From: Hysterangium stoloniferum
Taxonomy: Eukaryota; Basidiomycota; Agaricomycetes; Hysterangiales; Hysterangiaceae
Assembly (NCBI GenBank): GCA_015178975.1
Contig: WHVD01000188.1
Location: forward strand, 82,799-146,798
Direction: 5' to 3'
Length of the DNA: 64,000 nucleotides
Positions 32,107-43,386 of this stretch are shown piece after piece (position 1 is the first letter of the stretch; each line of letters starts with the position of its first letter). The translations under genes and the position numbers were made by a program. The notes beneath the pieces were generated by a model. The model worked only from the letters and a program-made list of their open reading frames with translations, was not told where the DNA came from and made no database searches.

Positions 32107-33205
32107 TGCAACCACTCTGGCCAGTATACACATTGGCCATGGCTGTGACTGTTCAAACTGACCCATCTAAATTCAATGGATTTGGTGTCCAGTTGATGAT
32201 GCATTGATGTGTACATAGGCTTTGCACCCAAATTCTCATATGTTCATGAGATTTGGCTTTTTGTTCATTATAGTTTTGAAAGGGGTTTTGTCAATCAGGG
32301 TGCATGTTGATATGCAGTTCTTTAGCCAGGTTGGATGCAATACTGCTTCACCCCACATGGATCCAGGTAACTGTGCTGTGAAAAGCATTGCACATGTGTG
32401 CTCAATCAGTGTTCAGTTTAGCCTCTCTGCTATGCCATTTTGCTGTGGTGAGGTGTGAACTGTAAGACAGTATTCAGTGCCCTGGCCCTAGAGGTATGTT
32501 TTGAATTAATCATTGACAATGTAAGACTAGTATCTGCTGCAGGTGCAGACAGACACTAGAATGAGTGATGGGGAATCACTACTGTATTGAAATCCGCATG
32601 TACATAATATATACTAATGGAGAACAATAGGATGTGGACTACAATGGAGTGGGTAACAATGGAGACTCAATATTACCAAATCACAGTGTAGGGAGTCTCA
32701 CTCCCTTACAACAAATTCACCGCCATTGTCTGTTTGGAAGATTTTAGTTTTCTTCCCATGTTGCATGAGTACCCAGGCTTCATATGCCTTGTATTTTTCG
32801 AGAGCTTGAGCTTCATCACCATCATGAAGGTGTGTATTTTACAGCTGCAGCTGCAGTCATCTGTGAGTGGGGTGTACCATTTCATCCCACCTCTGGTTTG
32901 TACTCTTGTGGGTCCCTATATGTCCAAGTAGATGAATGCACCATATTCAGTCTTGCATTCACCTTCATGTTCTTTTGGGAAACCATTGCATCTGTGTTTC
33001 ACTTTCACACACACTTCACAGAAAGTTTTGTCCTCACCTGCAACTAATTCAATGCTGTTGATGATTTTGTTGTTGACAATTTGTAGTGGAATTGGTAGCT
33101 GGATGTGGCTGAGATATCAGTGTAGTTGGCTTGGTGTGAGTGCAATACTGGCACATTCTGTGTGACTAGCTGGTTTGATGGTATGTTTTGGAGTAAATGG
33201 TCTGT
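32107..33205 (-). pseudogene. pol: Copia integrase
   Basis: Minus strand in several frames: CEVCVKVKHRCNGFPKEHEG (end of the zinc-binding part) near 33010, FIYLDIQGPTRVQ (first Asp) near 32930, KIFQTDNGGEFVV (second Asp) near 32730, HTSPQQNGIAERLN (Glu) near 32440, then FGCKAYVHI and WVSLNSHSHGQCVYWPEW near 32260-32120. Between QTDNGG and HTSPQ a segment of about 185 bp (about 32520-32704), bounded by GTAAG/CTTAC, interrupts the core and looks like a small insertion. The gene ends at the LTR target site TGCAA and continues as RT at 28758. Confidence 0.85.
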
Positions 33206-33832
33206 CATGTGTCTCATGTACCAGTCGTTGGACTCCACCAGACTCCAAACTCCACCCTATATACACCCGACACTCTATATCTCACGGACCAGTCACCAGA
33301 CTCTGACTGGACTCCCGGAACTCCTCTAACAGAGCCCCGTTCCCATTATGGTGTAATGACCTGTCATGTTTCGGACCCTGCTCCCATTTTGTTCTGTCCC
33401 TAATACCTAGTTTGGTATTTACTTGTTTTGTTTTATGTTTAATAATTCTGCCCCTCATTAATACCAGATTTGGTATTATTACATTTCACAGTCTATATAA
33501 GTCTCCTATATTCATGTACTTAGAATCCAGTTTCAATCTCAAACAAGTTACACCCTTGAACTAGTTACACCCTGAATACATCCTGATCCAGTCTCTAGTC
33601 CTCTTGTCTGTCTGCACACTTGATTCCCAGAACTCCCACAGAAACTCCAGAATCTACATCTTCCTGTATGCATTCTGTCAGCTCCAAATATGGACATCCA
33701 AATGAGTGTACGAGGGCACAGCACTTAAGGGACTCCGTGGGACATTTCCCAGAAGAAAGTGTGTTCGGAATAAATTACCAGGAACCTCTGCGGGACTTCC
33801 TTGGAACTATCCTTGTGTTCCAGAACTTAACA
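33206..33832 (+). mobile_element. Truncated A'-type LTR
   Basis: Begins inside the LTR (GTGTCTCATGTACCAGTC) and runs to the terminal CCAGAACTTAACA at 33832. It is the reverse orientation of 28759-32106 and includes a degenerate copy of the shared motif near 33716. The left end is missing. Confidence 0.8.
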
Positions 33833-34052
33833 CTTGCAAAAGCAGCTCTCAAAACCTTCCTTGTGAAGTAGGGTGCATATATTCAAGTAAACTCTTGACT
33901 TCAGGGCTTCTAAGTCTATTAAGGCTGCCACTGATTAATTTCAAATACTTAAATTATTTTACCTTGCAGTGAATTGAGTATTTGCACATTTTGACAGAGC
34001 ACTGGACTCCTTTTTCAGGAAGATATTCTTAAAATAAACCTAATCCATCACA
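33833..34052 (+). mobile_element. LTR-like 3' end, family G
   Basis: About 220 bp nearly identical to 25030-25256 (AGCAGCTCTCAAAACYTTCY at the start, TTAAAATAA...CATCACA at the end). It joins an A'-type LTR on the left and Copia coding on the right. Confidence 0.7.
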
Positions 34053-34759
34053 GGGGTTATCAGTATGCCTTTGGCATATGTGGGTCCATTTTGCCCCCCC
34101 CCTCAGTCAGTCCATGTCTGCTTGTGATATCACAGATATATACTGATGGTTTGTATGCATGGTGGCTTTGACATACATAGCATCTCCAACTCTGGGGTTG
34201 GCATGATGTCCTCAAGATCCTCAAGGGGCTCCATCCTTGCATGTGGGATCTCATCCTATGATCCATATTGTATGGGTGTGTTGGTCAGCATGATTTGGAC
34301 AACACATTGGGTGCTCATAGGGTCATTCCCTCCCTCAACCAGCATGTCATTCAAAATTCTGATGACTGATTCATCAAACTTGACATTTTGTTCCACTGTG
34401 GCATGTTGTTTTCCAGGAAAATAGGTACAGCACTGTTTCATTTCAATGCTGAATCCTACACAGTGCCCTTTTTCAGCCTTGAGTTCAAGATTCCTGTAGT
34501 TTTCATTAAAAGTGGTGAATTGAGGATGGTTAGGTGACTTGTGCTTCAACATTACCAAATTACAAATGTCAGTTTCCATGTGCTTAGGTGGACTCATTTC
34601 CTGTGATTGGATTCTTGCCCATGTTGCCATTCACATTATCATCCCTTTTGCTGTGCCTTTTCTTTGGTTTGTGGCAGTCAGCTGCAAAATGACCCTTTCT
34701 TCCACAGTTCCAGGATTCAATGTTCTCAGCAGATTGCTGTGGCATTTTGCTATCTCTTA
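34053..34759 (-). pseudogene. Second Copia: zinc knuckle fused to integrase end
   Basis: Minus strand. 34759-34584 encodes a Gag CCHC knuckle (CGRKGHFAADC, preceded by NIESWN). A few tens of bases on, in another frame, comes the integrase C-terminus (NYRNLELKAEKGHCVGFSIE, YFPGKQHATVEQNVKFDES) and linker (MEPLEDLEDIMPTPELEML). The end of Gag, protease and nearly all of integrase are therefore deleted. Because integrase C-termini occur both here and at 32.1-32.3 kb, at least two Copia elements are present. Confidence 0.8.
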
Positions 34760-35366
34760 GAGGATAACCCAAAAAATTTAAAAGTTATTTATCCACTAAA
34801 GTATGTATATTTATATTGTTTGCTGTAGAATTAATATTTGATCGAATTCAATCCATCAGGTGACATTCTGGAGAATAAGGAAAGATTTATATTTATCTTG
34901 TATCTGACAAAAGTTAGTCAAACAAACATATATAGATTATCCTTTTGGGGATAAATCCCACAACATGGATTGGGTGGCCAGATACATAGTTCTGGTTAAA
35001 TTTCTAAATCAAATAAATTTAAATTATATGAACTATATTTGAAACTTTGCATATATACAAGAGAATGCATCTTATCCCAAATATTAAGTCATAACCCAAA
35101 TAATCTTGTTTAACCATGACATTTGTCAAAAGTCACAGAGATACTAGGGAATGCATCTTATCCCAAAGATTAGATAATGACCCAGATAATCTTGTTTAAT
35201 TGGTGTATATTTTAAATGAGAATACAAGTCAATTTTGGGGTAATGAAATATAAAGTCCTAAGACATGTAGTCATAGCCAGAGGAAATATGTAGTCTCACT
35301 TAAAAAATATGAGGACATTTTCATAAAATTTTGCATATTCAATACTGTAAATTGTGACTATCCTCC
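34760..35366 (+). mobile_element. MITE-like repeat (copy 2) in Copia gag
   Basis: About 600 bp of AT-rich non-coding DNA starting AGGATAACCC and ending GACTATCCTCC, so the ends are short inverse copies (AGGATAAC / GTTATCCT type). It separates the Copia zinc knuckle from the middle of gag. It contains an internal direct repeat (GGGAATGCATCTTATCCCAA at about 35148, GAGAATGCATCTTATCCCAA at about 35061). It is inversely related to 8610-9064. Confidence 0.6.
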
Positions 35367-36865
35367 CTTGGCTTGCTGTGGCCCTTTGAGATAGCCATTG
35401 CTATCTCAGATGCTTTTGACTTCTTCTCATCTATGGTAAGTCATTTGTACTCTTCAATTATGGCATTGATGATCTTTAACAGTTCTAGAGCAGTAGCTGA
35501 GAACTTCACTTATATTGATATACATGATGCTGATTAAGGGATGATATGACTTTGGTAGTAATCCAAGGATAACAGTAACCAAATCATCATTTGAGAGTCC
35601 AGCACCCATGTCTTCAAGTTGAGCCTGCATTTCCATCAACTTATCAAAGTGTGTCTTGACTGCTAAATTGTCCTTGCATTTCATCTCATACACGTGGCAT
35701 CTGATATTGATCTTTACAGACAGTGATTTGCCTCTGTGCTTAGTGCACAGTGCATCCCAAACTTCTTTTGTGGTTCAAAACTCCTAAATTTCAATCTGAA
35801 GGCTTGGTGTGATAAACATGAATATTTGGGCTTTGATACATTGTGTTATGACCGGAATTCCTGCCAGACTCTGTGGCACTAACATATATGCACCTGCACC
35901 CTATATACACCAATTATCAGTTTACTGGAATACCCACTGGACTCCATACATCAGACCTGTCCACATTCAACATTCATTACTTTGTGTATCAGTCACTGGA
36001 AAACCTGCCGGACTCCATCCCTGTCTACTGTATCTCTGACCCTGCTCGGAAAACCTGTCAGCCCTCTAACTGAGCCCCATTCCCATTATAGTCAAATGAC
36101 CTGTCACAATTTGGACTCCACTCCTGCTCCATTCCCATTATGGTTTTATGACCCGTCATGATTCGGACTCCGCTCCATTCTGTCCCATTCCTAACACCAA
36201 GTTTGGTGTTTATTTACATATCTCATTTTATGTTTGTTAGTTTAGTTTTCATTATTACTGGATTTGGTATGTTATTCATTCCACAGTCTATATATGTTAT
36301 TCATTCCACAGTCTATATAGTCTGGCAGATGTTGTACATACAATCCAGTCAGAAAATCAGCTTAGATTCTCCCCAATAATCTTAGAATATTTTCTGCTCT
36401 AAATTCCTCTTTGAATCACACCACTCTTACTAGTCGTAGCCCATGGGCTCCAACACATCACTTGACCTCCAACTTATCTATCTTGACTCCCTGACCTCTC
36501 GACCCACGAACCCTCCCAGACTCCCTGGGATTCCCATCTGCCCATTTGAAATTGGACAAGACGATCTCATGAGGGCACAGCCTATAAGCTGAAGCCAAGT
36601 CCTACCGGCTTTCCCGTGGGTTTCTCCAGAAACCCTCTGTGTACACACCTTAACACATTGTTCAAATTCATCCTGTCATTATTTTCTTCACCCTGAAAGT
36701 TGGTGGCAGTGGTGGCTCCCTTGCAGTTCCCTCAAGGTGACATTTTAGACCTCTACCAGTGCTGAGTACCATCAGCATGTGGTTCTTCCAGATAACCCAG
36801 TTCAACCCATCCCAGTCAAATTTTGGGACAATGAAGCTCTTGATACTAGGCTCTGTGGGGCCCAT
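35367..36865 (-). pseudogene. gag: Copia gag, split by LTR
   Basis: Minus strand. The N-terminus is at 36865-36668 (SFIVPKFDWDGLNWVIWKNH, MLMVLSTGRGLKCHLEGTAR), the typical start of a Copia Gag. After the LTR at 35844-36655 it continues at 35693-35454 (LAVKTHFDKLMEMQAQLEDM, LVTVILGLLPKSYHPLISIM), which is the UBN2-type Gag core. The zinc knuckle lies at 34584-34759 beyond a MITE. Several frameshifts make it inactive. Confidence 0.85.
35844..36655 (+). mobile_element. Family A solo LTR in Copia gag
   Basis: An 812-bp LTR with ends TGTTATGACC...CACCTTAACA and target duplication CATTG (35839-35843, 36656-36660). Same family and nearly the same length as 550-1362, in the opposite orientation. 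Confidence 0.95.
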
Positions 36866-38690
36866 AACCTGTTGACATTATTGGCACAGTTCTATATATA
36901 ACCTAAGTAACAGTAAGTAAACTATTAATGTAAAATAAGGGAAATGTGCATACCTCTCAGTGAGTGATATTCCTTCACATTTGCAGTGCCAGTGCACAAG
37001 GAGGCCCCATGGGCACACAGTGCTTCATACTGTGTGTCCATCAGGGTGTAAGCAGTGAGAGGCTATGTGATCAGTCTCCATCTCATATATACATGGTATC
37101 CATACACAAAACACAACTATACAGTTGCCCTACACTGTGTTCCAGTTTACCAAAGGTAGCTCATGTAACACCATTACTTCAACACCAGCCACTCAGATGA
37201 TGGTGGTAAGAGACAAAAGGTGGCAGGAGCTGACTGCACAATGGCAGAACTTAAAAGGGGAAAACACTCCCATCACATAGAACAAAGACTAATGAAATTA
37301 GTCCATTCCATCTTTGTCTCTGCCCGTGTTTGGGTGAATGGAACCCCCAGTGGAAGCAAATCCAGGGGCTGCAGGGACCATTTCACAAAACATGCTGATG
37401 GGGACATGTGTGAGCCCAAAAAAAGAATAGAGCAGAGGCACAGAGGGCCAGGAGTGAACATATCATGAATGTTGCCAAAATAATGCAGTTGAAGGATCCT
37501 GCCAAGATGAGGAAAAGTAAGACAGAAAAGTTGTGTCTTCAAAGAGCCACTGGATTGTCATATGAACATAGGCAGAAGATGGTTGACACAGTCAGCATAG
37601 TGTAGGATAGCCATTATGGTTCAATCATAGGAACATGGTTGATGAAGTCATAGTATAAGCCAAAATGGTTTGAAGAGCCAGAGCAGTTGACAGAAAGGCA
37701 GGATGGACTTCAAAAGGGGTGAAGGATGTCTGTGCCACCCATTTTCCGAATCTCCTGCTGAAAAGGATGAACAGATCTCTCTATGGCATTGCCAAAACTA
37801 GAGCAGTGTCCAGGTGGAGGTTCCAAGAGAAGCAGACAATTACTCAAGGAAAAGCTGGGGGCAGGCCACTCAGATGATGGTAGCAAGAGACAAAAGGTGG
37901 CAGGAGCTGACTGCACAATGGTGGAGCTTAAAAGGGGAAAACACTCCCATTACAAAGAACATGGACTAATGAAATTGGTCCATTCCAGCTTACCTCCATC
38001 TCCTATATCAATAAGTCTCACAGTATTTTGGGGCCATCTAGTCGAAGTCTGAATATATGAGATTTGACTATCAGTGTAGACCTGCCTTGATCAGGTTTAG
38101 CATTCAGGACAGGAGGTTGGCCTAGGAAGACACTGAATAGCCAAGTATAGATCTGGAGGTACTGGTTATTCACATAATTTTGAACCTTTTGATTAGTGTC
38201 ACATTTCATCATGTAGGAGCTCCCTTTAAATTTGTCATGTATTGAACATTTGCTGTACCAGTGAAAGTTTGTTAAGGATAATCCTAATCACCTGTGCACA
38301 ATGGTCAAGTCATTGAGACAGTTGCTAACACAGTTGTTCATAAAACAAGTCTATAACCAAGCACATGAATAGCCAGGTGTTCTGTATTTAAAATCCAGTC
38401 CAAAAGACCAGTGAAATGGAGGAAATAGAAATGTAATGTAACAACAAAACATAGCAGTGGATGGAGTATATATAAATTCATAATATGACAAGGCAGGGTA
38501 AGTGGCAACAGACAGATGGAATGGAAGATTGTGTGAAGATCCTCCACGGAGTATTCCCCGGAAATAATATCAGGTTCTGAACCCATCTTCCAGACTAGTA
38601 TCAAGATCTGGAATCCACCAGAACCTGACCCTTATCCTCAAGTACCCTTCACATCCCATTCCAGTATTCTGCCCTCAACTAGACACCTCC
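36866..38690. other. Decayed repetitive region with a 120-bp direct repeat
   Basis: The first 300 bases or so may be 5' leader or LTR of the Copia element on minus. 37190-37309 and 37867-37986 are direct copies (both encode SDDGSKRQKVAGADCTM in one plus frame; the second is in an 89-codon ORF at 37783-38052). About 38018-38212 minus reads SSYMMKCDTNQKVQNYVNNQ, which might be Copia RT debris. I cannot assign the parent element. From 38213 to 38690 I see nothing specific. Confidence 0.4.
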
Positions 38691-39566
38691 TGTTATGACC
38701 TGGAGCCCATCAGACTCTGCCCTTCCCCAATTAGTATCTCCAAGTGTCCTTGGTCATTTCCCAACCTGGACTCCAGCCAGACTCCCAGTGTATGTTCTAG
38801 ATACTTTGGTCTGTGGCCCAACCTTCACCAGATCATCCTGTCAACCCTTCTCTATGCCATTGTTCCAACTTACCTGGAACCTGTGGCTTTCCCAGAAATA
38901 TGCACACTTAGTCACTATAGTGTTAGGATCCATTTTCTGAATAGTATCAGATGTCTGTGGACATTCTGACTTGCTTCCTTTGTTCCACATTTGGTAACTG
39001 ACTGGTTGACAGATGTTCTTTCATTTGTTTATTGTTCTTGCTCTTGTTTCCTGATCTGTCCCCATCCTTGTTCCTCATGTATGTATCTTACTTGCTATTA
39101 TATCCTTAGTTTGGAAACAGTTCCAAATAGGTCTTATTATACTCCCATACTTGTAGTACAATAATTGGAACATCTATATAGTCTTCCATAGTCATGTACT
39201 TACTCTTTAGTTTTAATCTCAACTCAGTTTGTATCTCATTAGCTCTTACCCCTTCTGTCTTTCTGTCCACTTGATATCCGGAACTCTCCAGACTCCAGAC
39301 ATCCAGAGCCCCTGGGAACTCCAAGTATCTATAAACACTCTGACATATATATTGGTGTCCTGAAATATGGACACCTGAGTGAGTGCATGAGGGTGCAGCA
39401 CATAAGCTGAAGCCAAGTCCATTCTGCACTCTGGTATATATTCCGATGCTCCCCAAACTAATCCCTGGAAACTCCCCAGACTAATCCTCTGGAACTCTGT
39501 GGGCATTCACTGGGAAGTGTCCGGAATATCCACCAGAGAATCTGCCCAGAGATCCAGAACTTAACA
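38691..39566 (+). mobile_element. C-related LTR, possibly composite
   Basis: From 38927 (TGTTAGGATCCATT) to 39566 (ACTTAACA) it tracks the C LTR at 52877-53420 (TTTGGTAACTGACTGGTTGAC, CATATATATTGGTG..., shared motif at 39391). The preceding 38691-38926 also begins like an LTR (TGTTATGACCTGG). Either the LTR has an extra 5' part or two LTR fragments are joined. No target duplication matches either start. Confidence 0.7.
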
Positions 39567-40028
39567 GATTGATGCAGAATGGAATACCTGGTTGATGTGA
39601 GGTTAGACAAAAATAGGAAGTGATACAAAAGCCATATTATCAGTATCAGAGACACTGCCAGAGGGGATGTCATAAACATACAAGATCAGTTCCCACAATT
39701 CTTCAACTCAAACTTTGACACTTTGACACAACATTCTTTTGATGCTACTTAACTGGATTTTTGACTTGATTTCCAACTTGTCTCAGCTTTACATCATTCA
39801 TTATTTCATTCTTATGTCATCTTTTAGTCAGTTGTTTACAATATAAAGACATAAAAGGACAGGAAAACAAGCAAGGGGAGTCAGTCAGAAATTCTGTACA
39901 AAATAACTGTATCTCTTTTGTTGGATTTCTATTACTAATTCTAGTTTCATCTTTACTGTATCATATGTCCAAATGTAGAAAAGTGAATGGCCAGACTGGG
40001 AATTGAACCCAGGGCTTTTCACATATAT
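39567..40028. other. Unassigned stretch with tRNA-like T-arm
   Basis: Mostly AT-rich DNA with no coding. At 39996-40012, read on minus, is CTGGGTTCAATTCCCAG, a perfect 5-bp stem with a 7-base T-loop, followed by TCTGGCCA as an acceptor-like strand. Upstream of it (plus 40013 on) only about 16 bases remain before an LTR starts at 40029, so if this was a tRNA or tRNA-derived SINE only its 3' third is left. Confidence 0.35.
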
Positions 40029-40582
40029 TGTTATGACCATAAAACCTGCCAGACTCCAGGCACTAACTTATATGCACCAACATGCACCATTTATCAGTTT
40101 ACTGGAATACCTGCTGGACTCTGGACATCAGACCTGTCCATGCTCAAATTACTTCATGTATCAATCACCAGAATACCCGCTGGAACCTGCACCTGTCAAT
40201 CTCTGACCCTGTCCCACATACCAGTCACCGGACTCCACTCAGAAAACCTGACAGCTCTCTAACTGAACCCTGTTCCTGTTATGGTCAAATGACCTGTCAC
40301 ATTGCAGACTCTGCTCCCACCCCATTCCCATTATGGTCTAACAACCTGTCACATTTCAGACTCTGCTCCGCTCTGTTCCATTCCTAACACCAAGTTTGGT
40401 GTACTTATCTCATTTCATGTTTACTAGTTTAGATTTCATTATTACTGGATTTGGGATGACATACATTCCACAGTCTATATAGTCTGGCAGATGTTGTACA
40501 TACAATCCAGTCAGAAAATCAGCTTAGATTCTCCCCAGTAATCTCAGTACATTTTCCACTCTAATCTCCTCTTTGAAACACA
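40029..40582 (+). mobile_element. Truncated family A LTR
   Basis: Starts TGTTATGACCATAAAACC and is collinear with 35844-36655 for about 550 bp, up to TCTTTGAAACACACCA, then switches to gypsy pol. The last third, including the shared motif, is missing. Confidence 0.88.
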
Positions 40583-42331
40583 CCATCAGGTCTAGTGGAA
40601 TTGCTGATAGAATATCTTGATGTAACTTCTCAACATCCATAATGAGAATTCCATGGATGATGGGATGAATGAGGAAAGTTGTGTGGACTGATGCAGTAAG
40701 CTGCTGACTCGTGAAAATAGGTTTTGAATTGTGTGGGTTTACCATGGCATAGTCATTGCTCCCCTCTTTAGGATAGACATCCCATCATCAAGTTAAAGTG
40801 TCAGGTTTGCTGCTGAGATGGCCGGGATGAAAGTGGATAATCATGTTAAAGGCTGACAGATATTCAGACCTGCAGGCCTGCTGGCAGGTCAAAGGTTTCA
40901 TGGTAGAAAAGTATTCCAGGTTCTTGTGATCTGTTACAACATCAATTGGAATTCCTGAGCCTTCAAAATAGTGTCGCCATGCTTTGAAAGTGGAAGAAAT
41001 TGCTAGGAGTTCCTTATCATGAACATCATAATTGAGCTCTGCTCTGGTAAAAGTCTGGGACAGAAAAGTCATGGGGTGGACATCTCCGTCAGAGTCCTGG
41101 ATAGACAGAATTGCTCCAAGTGCATAGTCCGAGGCATCCATCTCAACAATGAGCAAAGTCTGGTTTCCAATGTGAGAGAATTGGAGCTGAATAAAAAGAA
41201 TCTTTTAAAAGATTGAAAGCTTTTTGACACTTATCATTGAAATTCCACAGAGTGCCCTTGCAAGTAAGACAGGTAAGGGGAACTGTGATGTCAGAATATC
41301 TGCAGATAAACCATTTGTAAAAACTGGCAAAGCTGAGGAAAGATTGTATATGTATCTTTTACTTTTCTGGGTTCTGGCCAATCCTTGATGACTTGTACTT
41401 TAGTTTAATCCATTCGGAGTCCATCAGGTCCCACAATGAAACCTAGATACTCCACAGAGTCCGTGTCAAAAGTACATTTTTTACCATTTGCAAATAAACC
41501 ATGTTTTCTGGGTCTTCTGAGAACTTCACAGACTTGTTTGTTGTGTTCCATGGGGTCCTCAGAATAGATAAGAATGTCATCCAAGTAAACAATAATGCAT
41601 ACATCAAGCATGTCAAAGAAAATGTCATTAATAAAATGTTGAAAAACAGATGCAGCATTGGTGAGCCCGAAGGGCATCACCAACCACTCAAAGGCCCCAT
41701 AACAGGTTCTGAAAGTGGTTTTCCACTCGTCACCCACAGAGATCCAGACCAAATGGTAGGCATGTTTAAGGTCTATTTTGGTATAAATCTGGGCATTCCA
41801 CAGAGCGTCAAGCAAGTCAGACATAAGTGGGAGTGGATACTTATCCTTTTTTGTGACAGAATTGAGTCCTCTGAAATCAACACAAAGTCTAAGAGATCCA
41901 TCCTTTTTCTTGACAAACAGAACAGGTGCTCCAAAAGGATATTTTGATGGTCTGATAAAACCTATGGACAAATGTTCATCCAGGAAATTGCAGATCATGG
42001 AAAGTTCCATGGAGGAAAGTGAATAAATATGTCCAAGGGGTGGCTGGGTGCCTTCTTTGAGGTCAAATTTTAAGTCATACTCTCTGGGGCGGAAGCCAGT
42101 CAGCTTTACGTTCTAAAGATGTCCATGGAATCATGACATTTCTTGGGGACACCTTCTAGGCCCACAGATTGCTCAGATGCTGGAGTTGAAAAACGACCAG
42201 TTGCTTCTTCAATTTTTAAACTGATAGTGAATGCCTGGGATCCATCCATTTTTGTAGCCCTAATAAATGCTGCAGCATTAATAACAGAAATAGACAGAGG
42301 TGCTGTGGGTTCCAGGGAAGCCATGGGTGCC
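40583..42331 (-). pseudogene. pol: Gypsy A pol: RT and RNase H
   Basis: Minus strand. 42324-42106 is the protease-RT linker (ASLEPTAPLSISVINAAAFI), matching 1-549. 42010-41405 is the RT palm with LCVDFRGLN, MPFGLTNAASVF and the catalytic YLDD (residues 142-145 of that piece). 41156-40788 is RNase H (EMDASDYALGA, DKELLAI, VVTDHKNLEYF, with the acidic residues present) running into FHPGHLSSKPD. 40745-40583 is the pre-integrase linker (MVNPHNSKPIFTSQQLTASV). Frameshifts near 41200-41400 break RT from RNase H. Gypsy D cut it at 42331, and an LTR truncates it at 40582. Confidence 0.92.
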
Positions 42332-43076
42332 TGTGATGTATCGTTTAGGCTGAGGGTCCTTAGGTACTTAGCAGTAACTTAAAGACGTCAACTTGTTATA
42401 TATGAAAGGGCTGAGTGTGTCAGTAGACTATTAGTTTAGGGTTCTTGTTTAATAGTAGTTAAAGATAAAATAAAATATCGGAAAATGAACAAATAGCTTT
42501 CATTTGGAGTGTGTAATTAAGATAAGTCACATTAGTGATAAGAGTGATTCTCATTAACCTGAGAAAGGTAATATCCTGTAAACCTGGAACAGGTGGAATA
42601 AGGTGCACAAATGCAAATGTGACAAGGTTGTCTAGTTTAGGGGGTTCAAAAAAGTTATATTTTTGTGATTCAGCTCAGCCATTTAAATACATAGGCATGG
42701 TGCTGCGCAACTGTGCATTACTGCATACAAACTACAGTTGCTACATAATAACTGTGCATGATCAAAATATAGTGCAGCTGTGCATGATCAAAACATAGTG
42801 TGGCTGTGCATGCACTGTTATGATTGTCTCAGATTAATTTTAGCTAAACAATGATATGCATTTTGAGTCTTTACTGTCCATTCACAAATAGATATCCTAA
42901 CTACATGTATCAAACATTAATAGCTCAGATACCTGGTAATGTTCGTATGTTGAATACGTGCATCATAACAATTGATCCTATCTGATGAGAGAATGAAAAC
43001 CAAATGAATGGACTGTAGTGTGACAATTTAGTTAGCAGCTTGAGTAATTGATATCAAATCTACCTGTTACATGACA
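42332..43076 (-). mobile_element. 3' LTR of gypsy D
   Basis: A 745-bp LTR: minus-strand ends TGTCATG...CATCACA. It interrupts gypsy A's linker frame; GTGCC (42327-42331) would be its target duplication, but the partner lies off-window beyond gypsy B. The matching end of the 5' LTR survives as 21 bp at 56036-56056. It contains direct repeats of CTGTGCATGATCAAAAYATAGTG at about 42750-42810. Confidence 0.85.
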
Positions 43077-43090
43077 AAATCCCCCCTTGT
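43077..43090 (-). other. Polypurine tract of gypsy D
   Basis: The minus strand reads GACAAGGGGGGATTT directly before the LTR start TGTCATG, the expected plus-strand primer site of an LTR retrotransposon. It fixes the 3' LTR boundary. Confidence 0.85.
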
Positions 43091-43102
43091 CACGGTGCAG
43101 TC

Positions 43103-43386
43103 TTAGTCATCTTCCATGTCTGAGATCAACTCAGGGAGGCTAGACTCAGAATCATCACTTCCCCCGTTAATCACAATGTGAAGGCTTTCACTGGATGAAG
43201 AGTTGGTGGCATGGTAGGGGTGACAACATGGATCCAGAGTAAGAGGAATTAAATTGGCGTCGATGGAACTAAATGTCGTGTCACTGCTAGATGGTGTAGA
43301 AGGTGGGGTAGGATAGAAATTCCCCTGTTTGTGCGATGTAGAGAGTTCAATCGGAAAGAGACTAATATGGCTATAGTTTCAAGTCA
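43103..43386 (-). pseudogene. Gypsy D ORF3, possible last exon
   Basis: Minus-strand open frame of about 94 codons without its own ATG: NYSHISLFPIELSTSHKQGN, a Pro/Ser/Thr-rich part, and an acidic tail (GGSDDSESSLPELISDMEDD) ending in TAA at 43103, about 15 bp before the polypurine tract. The position mirrors B ORF3, which also ends just before its 3' LTR. It may be the last exon of the gene beginning at 45631, but the link is not proven because LTR-like DNA and an antisense ORF lie between. Confidence 0.45.

Noticed and set aside
31602-32231. 209-codon minus ORF with Thr/Tyr/His repeats
   Set aside because: It reads through the duplicated part of an LTR; only its first 45 codons or so are Copia integrase sequence.
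41501-41947. 148-codon plus ORF
   Set aside because: Antisense shadow of the RT palm domain, which has YLDD and the other RT motifs on minus.
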